A stretch of 6,222 nt of DNA from Acidobacteriota bacterium (GTDB lineage: Bacteria; Acidobacteriota; Terriglobia; Terriglobales; Acidobacteriaceae): NCBI GenBank assembly GCA_021781255.1, contig JAJXXG010000980.1:1-6222 (forward strand). Reading direction: 5' to 3'. The first letter of the stretch is position 1. Every line of letters begins with the position of its first letter. Of the stretch, positions 1 through 5,509 are shown piece after piece. Both the position numbers and the translations under genes were made by a program. The notes under the pieces were generated by a model that had not been told where the DNA came from, did not search any database, and saw only the letters and a program-made list of their open reading frames with translations.

Positions 1-348
1 AATCGGAGGCAGCGTGGCGACGCTCGTCTCCTGATAGTTGCGCGCATCGAGATTGCGCCACACCTCACCCTGCACCACAATCTGCGCGGCAGTGTCACCA
101 CTGGGCTTGATGAGAACCGGGTTCATGTGCACGGAGGGCGCAATTCCAGCCGCTTCGGCCTGTAGCGCCTGCGCGCGCCCTATCTCGTACCCGTCCGGCG
201 TGGCCGCCGAATTCAGCGCCATGTTCTGGGCCTTGAATGGCGCTACGCGATACCCAGCTCGCGCGAAGATGCGGCACAGGGCCGCCGTCATCAGCGACTT
301 GCCCACGTGCGAGCTGGTGCCCAGCACCATAATAGCCCTAGCTGCCAT
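1..348 (-). CDS. cobQ: Cobyric acid synthase CobQ/CbiP, N-terminal part (runs off left edge)
   Basis: Glutamine-dependent cytoplasmic enzyme that amidates the b, d, e and g side chains of (adenosyl)cobyrinic acid a,c-diamide to give cobyric acid. The 116 visible codons cover the start of the synthetase domain. A P-loop-like GTSSHVGKS sits at residues 10-18. It is followed by [14 protein letters not shown] (34-47), [15 protein letters not shown] (55-69) and [15 protein letters not shown] (75-89), all in the order and spacing of the CobQ family. The usual length is about 480-510 residues, so the rest of this domain and the C-terminal glutaminase domain lie beyond base 1. The ATG at 348 is chosen because AGGTG (357-353) precedes it at good spacing and the family normally begins a few residues before the P-loop. 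It is the only gene here separated from its upstream neighbour (69 bases), so it has its own ribosome entry site rather than an overlap. Identity is secure from sequence. Confidence 0.95.
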   Translation of the reverse strand, partial: MAARAIMVLGTSSHVGKSLMTAALCRIFARAGYRVAPFKAQNMALNSAATPDGYEIGRAQALQAEAAGIAPSVHMNPVLIKPSGDTAAQIVVQGEVWRNLDARNYQETSVATLPPI

Positions 349-417
349 GGCACACCTGTCTTTTTCTGTCCCGGGCGAGGCCCGCCTGTCTGCTGCTTGC
401 CCGCTTTCCTGCAAGGC
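349..417 (-). other. 69-base spacer between the unknown gene and cobQ
   Basis: This is the only non-coding gap in the window. It holds the cobQ Shine-Dalgarno (AGGTG, 357-353). It also has a short GC-rich inverted repeat (372-376 pairs with 380-384, 3-base loop) and three copies of GACAG read on the minus strand (390-386, 370-366, 360-356), the last two separated by five A residues. The five-pair stem has no T-run after it in the direction of transcription, so I do not call a terminator. I see no convincing -35/-10 pair. The simplest reading is that transcription continues through into cobQ. Confidence 0.6.
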
Positions 418-1272
418 TCACGGAATTTCTCCTTCCCGGTAGCCTGCCGACGCGGGTTCCCGAAGTTCCTGAATTGAAACCTGCATGACCCTTTCCGGCC
501 GCGGACGAAGAAAGCGAACCACCAGCCGGTCATCGAGAAAGTCCGTCACCATCGGAGGGCGCTCGGAAAACAAGACATCTTCCGCAAAGAACCGATGACC
601 GGTTGCTCCCAGCTCGGCGAGCGTCCCGGCACGTACAACCACGGCTGCCACTTGAAAGATGCCCCGCTTCAAAAGATGAAACGAACGATGATAACCGTCA
701 CGCAGAAACCAGCGCCCGCGGTAGGAAGCAACCTCAAAGTAAGGGCTTCCGGCGTGCGCAACCAGCCGCACCGAATCAAGGCCGCCATCCACACCTGGGG
801 CAAAGCGAAAGGACAAATTCGGGCTCAGGGTGCGGATTGTGAGGGACTTTCCGTCTGGGGCGGCAGCCAGCGCATGAGACGGCTGAGCATAACTCATGGG
901 GAGGGTCAGGTCGAGAAGCTGCCGCCAAGCCGCTCTCTGCCCGACCTGGAGACGATCTCCGTGCGCAAATCCGATGCGGCGCTGGAAAGCAATCAGTTTG
1001 CGAAGATCGACGATGGCCAGCTTCCAGGCAAGGCCGTCGAATTCTCCGCTGCCGGCAATCGACGGCCACCGCTGTGCAAGCGCGTTGGCCGCAATGCCGC
1101 TCTCTTCCGCACAGACAGCCGATTCCGCCTGATAGGGCTTGCGCGCTTCAAGCTCACGCTGAGCCACGCACGCCGCATCCTCAAGTTGTTGCAAGGTCAG
1201 CGCGCCGCGTCCGGGCTGAGAGTCATAGCCCCAGGCCGCAAGCTCACGAATTTGAAGAGGCTGCCGGCTCAA
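418..1272 (-). CDS. Uncharacterised protein in cobalamin operon, DGYHR (ParB/sulfiredoxin-like) motif
   Basis: A 284-residue protein whose family I do not recognise. It has no signal peptide and no membrane segment, so it is probably cytoplasmic. Residues 1-130 are charged and look largely helical. From about 145 the composition shifts to beta-rich, and residues 178-215 hold YFEVASYRGRWFLRDGYHRS followed by HLLKRGI and a hydrophobic VAAVVV strand. That strand, DGxHR, helix, G, strand order resembles the core of ParB/sulfiredoxin-fold domains, but the similarity is by eye and short. A second distinctive block, FFAEDVLFSERPPMVTDFLD, lies at 228-247. The TTG start overlaps the cobC stop (TTGA), has GAGGTG (1283-1278) five bases upstream, and an in-frame TGA at 1284-1282 rules out any earlier start. 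It lies between cobC and cobQ in the same transcription unit, which suggests a role in corrinoid metabolism, though a passenger gene is possible. That it is a real gene is well supported; its function is unknown. Confidence 0.85.
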   Translation of the reverse strand: MSRQPLQIRELAAWGYDSQPGRGALTLQQLEDAACVAQRELEARKPYQAESAVCAEESGIAANALAQRWPSIAGSGEFDGLAWKLAIVDLRKLIAFQRRIGFAHGDRLQVGQRAAWRQLLDLTLPMSYAQPSHALAAAPDGKSLTIRTLSPNLSFRFAPGVDGGLDSVRLVAHAGSPYFEVASYRGRWFLRDGYHRSFHLLKRGIFQVAAVVVRAGTLAELGATGHRFFAEDVLFSERPPMVTDFLDDRLVVRFLRPRPERVMQVSIQELREPASAGYREGEIP

Positions 1273-1844
1273 GGCAACACCTCACAATCGGGAGGAGGAG
1301 CGGCGACCATGACCACCGCTCCATAAGGCTCGGTCCGCGTCCAGGCTTCCTCCGCGGAAAAACCGAAGAACCGTGTGAGCGCGTAGCTGATCACTCCGCG
1401 ATGCGCGACGACGGCGATCAAGCGGACATGCGATTCGCGCAGCAAAGGCTCGATTGCCGCGTCGATTCTTGCGGTAAAGGTTGCATACGCTTCCCCTTCA
1501 GGCGCGCTTTGCAGAGGAGATTCCTGCATCCATCGGCGCGCTTCCTGGGGGAAGCGCGATTCAATCTGCTGCCAGGTGAGACCCTCCCACAACCCGAAGT
1601 AAATCTCCCTCAGGCTATTTCGAAGTTCAGCTTCCACGCCGATGCGCCGGGCAAGAGCGGCGGCCATCTGCGAGGCGCGCAGCAGATCACTCGAATAGAT
1701 GCGCTCGATTCCCAGATTCGCAACCTCTTCGGCGACACGCGCAGCCTGAAGCTCTCCGGCCGCGTTCAATTCCGGGTCACTGTGACCGCAGAATCTTCCG
1801 GCCATATCCGTCTCGCCATGCCGAATGAAGATCAGGGGGCTCAT
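1269..1844 (-). CDS. cobC: Alpha-ribazole phosphatase CobC (histidine phosphatase family)
   Basis: Cytoplasmic phosphatase that removes the 5'-phosphate from alpha-ribazole 5'-phosphate or adenosylcobalamin 5'-phosphate, the last step of nucleotide-loop assembly. The 191-residue protein opens with the phosphoglycerate-mutase-type motif FIRHGETD (6-13), with His9 as the phospho-accepting histidine. It continues with YSSDLLRA (50-57), where Arg56 is the expected phosphate ligand, and LREIYFGLWEG (78-88) with the acidic Glu80. AHRGVI (147-152) supplies the second catalytic His148. Length is normal for CobC (about 190-210). The start is the ATG at 1844, four bases into the cobS stop (ATGA). A longer reading back to 1991 lies wholly inside cobS and would put about 50 unlikely residues before the catalytic motif. 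Its Shine-Dalgarno is weak, so coupling to cobS probably matters. The broad phosphatase family alone does not fix the substrate; its place after cobT and cobS does. Confidence 0.93.
   Translation of the reverse strand: MSPLIFIRHGETDMAGRFCGHSDPELNAAGELQAARVAEEVANLGIERIYSSDLLRASQMAAALARRIGVEAELRNSLREIYFGLWEGLTWQQIESRFPQEARRWMQESPLQSAPEGEAYATFTARIDAAIEPLLRESHVRLIAVVAHRGVISYALTRFFGFSAEEAWTRTEPYGAVVMVAAPPPDCEVLP
1273..1283 (-). promoter_or_regulatory. Ribosome binding site that fixes the TTG start of the unknown gene
   Basis: Read on the minus strand, GAGGTG at 1283-1278 is followed by TTGCC and then the TTG codon at 1272. The site lies inside the last codons of cobC. An in-frame TGA at 1284-1282 precedes it, and the next plausible initiation codon is another TTG at about codon 27, so this weak-codon start is the best-supported one. 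Confidence 0.7.
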
Positions 1845-2587
1845 GCGTTCCACACCCCGCAGAGATAAACGGCCGCCAAAGTCAGTTGGATCGTGGCTCC
1901 GAAGCAGTCGCCCGTAACTCCACCGATGCGCCTCTTGTAATAAAGCCCCGTTAGGAGCGCCACCAGCAATGCGGCGACTACAGGCTTCCACATTGATATC
2001 CGCAGCAGATAACCCACGACTGCCAGCGTAAAAAGCGTCCCCACAATCACGGACGTACCAGAGATCTGGCGGGCAAGGCGAGCGCCCTGGCTTGCCTCTT
2101 GCCGTGCGCCAGGCAGCGCCATGCCGAGTGGAAGCACAGTCCAGCGGCAGAGCACTTCAGCAGAGACCGCATAGGAAACGAAAGTTGCAGGTGCGAGATG
2201 CGCAAGCAGCAGCACGCGCGCGGCAACGGAAAACACGATGGCCAGGGATCCATAAACGCCGATGCGGCTATCTTTCATAATGTCGAGGATGCGTTGCCGC
2301 TCCCATCCGGCGCCGAAGGCATCGGCTGCATCGGCCAAGCCATCCTCATGCAAGCCCCCGGTGACCAGCGTTGAAAAGAGCACGATCAGAAGAGCAACGA
2401 ACATGGCAGGAAGATGCGGCGACAGGATACGGTAGATTCCCGCCATGGCAGCGCCCAGCGCAAGCCCAACCAGCGGAAAGAATTTCGCTGAGCGCGACAG
2501 GGCATCCGGCCGGTAGGTCAGCCGCGACAGAGGCAGTCGAGTAAGAAACTGAAATGCCGCCGCAATATCCTGGAAGATTCCGCTCAT
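1841..2587 (-). CDS. cobS: Adenosylcobinamide-GDP ribazoletransferase (cobalamin synthase) CobS
   Basis: Integral inner-membrane enzyme that joins adenosylcobinamide-GDP to alpha-ribazole (or its 5'-phosphate) and releases GMP, giving adenosylcobalamin (5'-phosphate). The 248 residues match the normal family length. The amphipathic N-terminus carries FQFLTRLPL (12-20). The acidic active-site motif GGLHEDGLADAADAFG is at 77-92, followed by ILDIMKDSRIGVYG (100-113), and a C-terminal GGVTGDCFGA is at 222-231. Hydrophobic stretches near 38-54, 60-76, 111-128, 133-146, 179-195 and 201-216 look like membrane helices. The ATG at 2587 overlaps the cobT stop (ATGA). There is no good Shine-Dalgarno at normal spacing, since the nearest GGGAG is about 17 bases upstream, so initiation probably depends on ribosomes finishing cobT. 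It uses the product of CobT just upstream and feeds CobC just downstream. Confidence 0.96.
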   Translation of the reverse strand: MSGIFQDIAAAFQFLTRLPLSRLTYRPDALSRSAKFFPLVGLALGAAMAGIYRILSPHLPAMFVALLIVLFSTLVTGGLHEDGLADAADAFGAGWERQRILDIMKDSRIGVYGSLAIVFSVAARVLLLAHLAPATFVSYAVSAEVLCRWTVLPLGMALPGARQEASQGARLARQISGTSVIVGTLFTLAVVGYLLRISMWKPVVAALLVALLTGLYYKRRIGGVTGDCFGATIQLTLAAVYLCGVWNA

Positions 2588-3666
2588 TCGCTTTTCGTGC
2601 TCACTCCCGCGGACGAAAACGTAGCCATCTCAGAGAAGATGCGCAGAGAGGACTCGATCACTGGCATGGCCAGCACGGCTCCAGTTCCCTCCCCCAGCCG
2701 CAGATTCAAATGAAGAATGGGTGCAAGTCCGATGTAGCTCAGCAGGTAGCGGTGCCCAGGCTCTTCAGAGCAGTGCCCGGCAAAAAGATATCCGCTCACC
2801 TGGGGCGCGATTGCATGCGCCACCGCTGCCGCGGCAGTAGAAATAAATCCGTCACACACAACGGCCATTCCTCGGGACGCTGCCCCAAGGATGAATCCGG
2901 TCATCGCCGCAATCTCAAGGCCGCCGACGCAACGCAGCACTTCAAGCGGATCCGGCGTTCCTTTCACGGTGCCGAAGTGCAGCTGCACCGACTCTTCCAC
3001 AATCTGCAGCTTGCGGTTTTTCCCGGCATCGTCCAACCCCGTGCCGCGCCCAATCAAGGCTTCGAGCGGCTGGTTGGTCAGCACCCCCGCGATTGCGCTG
3101 GCGGCCGTTGTATTTCCAATTCCCATTTCTCCAACGGCAACCAAATGCTGCCCCTTGTCTTTGGCCCCTTGCGCCTGGCGCAGGCCAACTTCAAGAGCCG
3201 CGGCAAGCTCCTCGCACGTCATGGCCGCCTCGCGGCGCATATTCCGGCTGCCGCGGCGAACCTTTGCCGCACAGAATCCAGGCGCATTCTCGAAATCCGC
3301 ATCGACACCTACATCCACAACCGTAAGCTCCGCCTCATGCAGCCGCGCGAGCGCATTAATGGCCGCGCCTCCATTCAGAAAATTGCGCACCATCTGTGCC
3401 GTCACTTCACGGGGATATGCGCTCACCCCTTCCGCGGTGACGCCGTGATCGGCCGCAAAGACGTAAGCGCCGCGCCGCAAAGGCCGCGGAAGATTCCCTG
3501 AAAAAATGGCGTACATCTGCGCCGCAATCGCCTCCAAACGGCCCAGGCTTCCCAGCGGCTTGGTCAGATCGTCGAGATGGCGCTGGGCCTCAGCGGTGTA
3601 TCGCGCGTCGCAAGGCGCGATGTCCGCAACCACGGCGGCAAGAGAAGAAGAATCAATCAAAGTCAT
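2584..3666 (-). CDS. cobT: Nicotinate-nucleotide-dimethylbenzimidazole phosphoribosyltransferase CobT
   Basis: Cytoplasmic enzyme that transfers phosphoribose from nicotinate mononucleotide to the lower-ligand base (classically 5,6-dimethylbenzimidazole), giving alpha-ribazole 5'-phosphate. The 360 residues match the usual 340-360. Family blocks appear in order: LTKPLGSLGRLE (34-45), FAADHGVTAEGVSAYP (70-85), VAVGEMGIGNTTAAS (177-190), GRGTGLDD (206-213) and HLNLRLGEGTGA (319-330). Glu326 in the last block corresponds to the known catalytic glutamate of enterobacterial CobT. The start is the ATG at 3666, in a 4-base ATGA overlap with the ATPase gene, with AAGGGAG (3681-3675) eight bases upstream. 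The frame stays open back to 3813, but that extension lies inside the ATPase gene and is not family-like. Base specificity cannot be read from the sequence: acidobacterial cobamides could carry other lower ligands. Confidence 0.97.
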   Translation of the reverse strand: MTLIDSSSLAAVVADIAPCDARYTAEAQRHLDDLTKPLGSLGRLEAIAAQMYAIFSGNLPRPLRRGAYVFAADHGVTAEGVSAYPREVTAQMVRNFLNGGAAINALARLHEAELTVVDVGVDADFENAPGFCAAKVRRGSRNMRREAAMTCEELAAALEVGLRQAQGAKDKGQHLVAVGEMGIGNTTAASAIAGVLTNQPLEALIGRGTGLDDAGKNRKLQIVEESVQLHFGTVKGTPDPLEVLRCVGGLEIAAMTGFILGAASRGMAVVCDGFISTAAAAVAHAIAPQVSGYLFAGHCSEEPGHRYLLSYIGLAPILHLNLRLGEGTGAVLAMPVIESSLRIFSEMATFSSAGVSTKSE

Positions 3667-4442
3667 ATGGCAATCTCCCTTCGGCTCCGGGTGCGCTTCA
3701 CGAGCATGGGGCGGTGGCGAGGCGGACAATTGAAGGCGTCCTCGAGAATCTCCGGCTGCAACACTTGCGCAGGCGGCCCCTGCAGCATTTCTCCATCCGG
3801 GTTGAGCAGCCACACGGAAGAAAATACGCCTTCGATCAGCGTTAAATCGTGCACCGCGGCAAGGATCGTAATGCCCTCGCGGCGCAGCGAGCCGATCAGG
3901 TCGATCATCTCGAACTGGCGACCGATATCCAGTTGCTGCATCGGTTCGTCGAGCAGCAGCAACCGCGGCTGCTGGGCCAGGCCCAGAGCAATCTTCACCC
4001 GCTGGCGCTCGCCGCCGCTCAGCTGGTTGAAGACGCGCGAACGCAGCGACCAGGTGTCGGTCAACTCCATCGCGCGCTCGACAGCCGCGCGGTCGGCCGA
4101 GCCCAATCCGCCGAACAATCTCAGAAACGGCGTGCGTCCCTGCTCGACAAACTGCTCGACAGTGAAGGGGAATGGAATCTCAACGTTCTGCGGCACAAAT
4201 GCAATCGATTTAGCAATCTCGCGCTGTCTCAGCGATGCCAGAGCCTTGTCCTTCAGGCGTACATCGCCGGAGTCTGGAGCGAGAGAGCCTGCCGCCAGCC
4301 GCAACAGCGTCGTCTTGCCAACACCGTTCGGGCCCACAAGAGCAATGCAATCGCTCGCGAAAATTCTGGCGTCGAAATCGTCGAAGAGGCTTCCATTCCC
4401 ATATCCGAAGCCGACACGCACAAACTCGAGTAACGGCGTCAT
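3663..4442 (-). CDS. btuD: Cobalamin ABC transporter ATP-binding protein (BtuD-type)
   Basis: Cytoplasmic ATPase subunit that drives corrinoid import through the permease encoded just upstream. All motifs of an active ABC ATPase are present in 259 residues. Walker A is GPNGVGKTT (37-45), the Q-loop is Gln85 in FVPQN, and the signature LSGGERQ is at 141-147. Walker B is LLLLDEP (161-167) with catalytic Glu166, the D-loop is MQQLD (168-172), and the switch histidine is His198 in AAVHD. The DEPM..LD wording is close to that of enterobacterial BtuD. FecCD-linked ATPases for siderophores look very similar, so the cobalamin assignment rests on coupling to cobT. The ATG at 4442 overlaps the btuC stop by four bases (ATGA) and has a strong GGAGGT (4454-4449) six bases upstream. 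The last 30 or so residues are Arg-rich and have no domain I recognise. Confidence 0.92.
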   Translation of the reverse strand: MTPLLEFVRVGFGYGNGSLFDDFDARIFASDCIALVGPNGVGKTTLLRLAAGSLAPDSGDVRLKDKALASLRQREIAKSIAFVPQNVEIPFPFTVEQFVEQGRTPFLRLFGGLGSADRAAVERAMELTDTWSLRSRVFNQLSGGERQRVKIALGLAQQPRLLLLDEPMQQLDIGRQFEMIDLIGSLRREGITILAAVHDLTLIEGVFSSVWLLNPDGEMLQGPPAQVLQPEILEDAFNCPPRHRPMLVKRTRSRREIAI

Positions 4443-5509
4443 AACATTACCTCCCGCCTGGCTTTGCGCAATAGATAGAGAAAAAACGGTCCGCCGATGA
4501 AGGCAGTCAGCACGCCCACGGGCAGCTCTGACGGAGCGATGACGGTGCGCGCCGCCGTATCCGCCACCAGCAGAAAAAGCGCCCCGGCCAGTGCCGTGGC
4601 AGGCAGCAGCCGCACATGGTCAGGTCCCAGGATCATGCGCATCATGTGGGGGATGATCAGCCCGGTAAAACTGATCAAGCCGCCCAAAGCCACGGCAGCG
4701 GCCGTCAGAATAGATCCGATCGCGATCACTGCGATGCGCGTCTGCTGCACGGAAACGCCGAGATGCGTGGCGTACTCCTCGCCCAGCGCCAGCGTGTTGA
4801 GCTTTCGCGCCAGCGGTGCGGAACCGGCAAGTCCTACCGCTACCATGGCTGCCACAATCGCCAGTTGCTGCCAGGTAGGCTGCGTAACGGTTCCATGCAG
4901 CCAGGATGAGAGAATATGCATTCCCGCGCCGAAGCCTTGATCCAGCGTTTCAAGAAAATAGGATGCGTAGCTCAGCATGGTGCTCACCGCAAATCCCGCG
5001 AGGAGCAGGGCCACAACCGGGGTCTGGCCCTCTACGCTGGCCAGCCAATAGACCAGCAGAATTGAGGCCATGGCCCCGGCAAAGGCCAGTAGCGCGGTGG
5101 TTCCGAAGCCTGCAATCGAAACAGCGGGCAACAGAAACACTCCGATCGCAGCGCCCAGCAACGCTCCGCCGGAAGAGCCGATGACGTAAGGGTCCGCCAG
5201 AGGATTGCGGAACATCCCCTGAAACAGCAAGCCGGAGACGGAGAGGCCGCAGCCGATCAGAACTGCCGCGATGATCCGCGGCAGACGGATGGCAAACAGA
5301 ATGACGCGCTGATCTTCTGAGAGCGGCCGGAGACCGGTCGCGCTCTCAAGCAAGGCGCGCAACGGCACGCGCACCGCGCCCATTCCCAACGCAACCAGCA
5401 TGGCGAGCGCGAGCGCGGCAAACAGCATTCCCAACAGCCAAAGCTGCCGGCGATCGTGCTGCGGCCCGCGCGCGTTCCCTGCTCGCTCCCTGTCTACTTT
5501 CCAGGCCAC
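4439..5509 (-). CDS. btuC: Cobalamin ABC transporter permease (BtuC-type, FecCD family), GTG start
   Basis: Inner-membrane permease that forms the corrinoid translocation path with the ATPase encoded next. The 356 residues are hydrophobic throughout, as expected for the roughly ten-helix FecCD fold. Family landmarks are FAIRLPRIIAAVLIGCGLS (72-90), RNPLADPYVIGSSGGA (101-116), WLHGTVTQPTW (203-213), the ATPase-coupling loop GLIIPHMMRMILGPDH (283-298) and ELPVGVLTAFIGGPFF (328-343). The first helix (about 22-44) follows a short charged tail. The frame is open back to 5596, but those codons lie inside the receptor gene. I choose the GTG at 5509 because GGAGG (5520-5516) stands six bases before it and the resulting length fits the family. 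It overlaps the receptor gene by 16 bases. The fold is certain; cobalamin rather than siderophore or heme as substrate is inferred from the neighbours. Confidence 0.92.
   Translation of the reverse strand: MAWKVDRERAGNARGPQHDRRQLWLLGMLFAALALAMLVALGMGAVRVPLRALLESATGLRPLSEDQRVILFAIRLPRIIAAVLIGCGLSVSGLLFQGMFRNPLADPYVIGSSGGALLGAAIGVFLLPAVSIAGFGTTALLAFAGAMASILLVYWLASVEGQTPVVALLLAGFAVSTMLSYASYFLETLDQGFGAGMHILSSWLHGTVTQPTWQQLAIVAAMVAVGLAGSAPLARKLNTLALGEEYATHLGVSVQQTRIAVIAIGSILTAAAVALGGLISFTGLIIPHMMRMILGPDHVRLLPATALAGALFLLVADTAARTVIAPSELPVGVLTAFIGGPFFLYLLRKARREVML

Noticed and set aside
371..385. GC-rich inverted repeat as a rho-independent terminator before cobQ
   Set aside because: The stem is only five pairs and has no T-run on the downstream side in the direction of transcription; the run of five A residues nearby on the minus strand is of the wrong base.
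595..1868. Two plus-strand open frames (595-1326 and 1074-1868) opposite the unknown gene and cobC
   Set aside because: They overlap each other and the minus-strand genes. The strand was tested here because one minus gene is unknown, but only the minus frame has a Shine-Dalgarno, NTGA coupling and a protein-like hydrophobic pattern.
1841..1990. Gln instead of an acidic residue after GGVTGDCFGA in CobS, as a possible defect
   Set aside because: Gln is, as far as I recall, also found at this point in functional CobS/CobV proteins, and all other active-site motifs are intact.
1841..1991. Longer cobC starting at 1991
   Set aside because: The extra 49 codons lie entirely within cobS and place a non-family segment before the RHG motif; the ATG at 1844 fits the family and the overlap pattern.
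2554..3501. Long plus-strand open frame of 315 codons opposite cobT
   Set aside because: It is antisense to a clearly functional cobT, has a composition rich in Arg, His, Gln and Pro with no domain pattern, and fits the shadow of GC-biased codons.
3667..3813. Longer cobT starting at 3813
   Set aside because: The extension is an out-of-frame reading of the btuD 3' end, rich in Ala and Pro, and the ATG at 3666 has a good Shine-Dalgarno and normal CobT length.
3577..4500. Long plus-strand open frame of 307 codons opposite btuD
   Set aside because: It is antisense to an ABC ATPase with every motif intact; its Ser/Arg-rich translation resembles no protein family and it is best read as a shadow frame.
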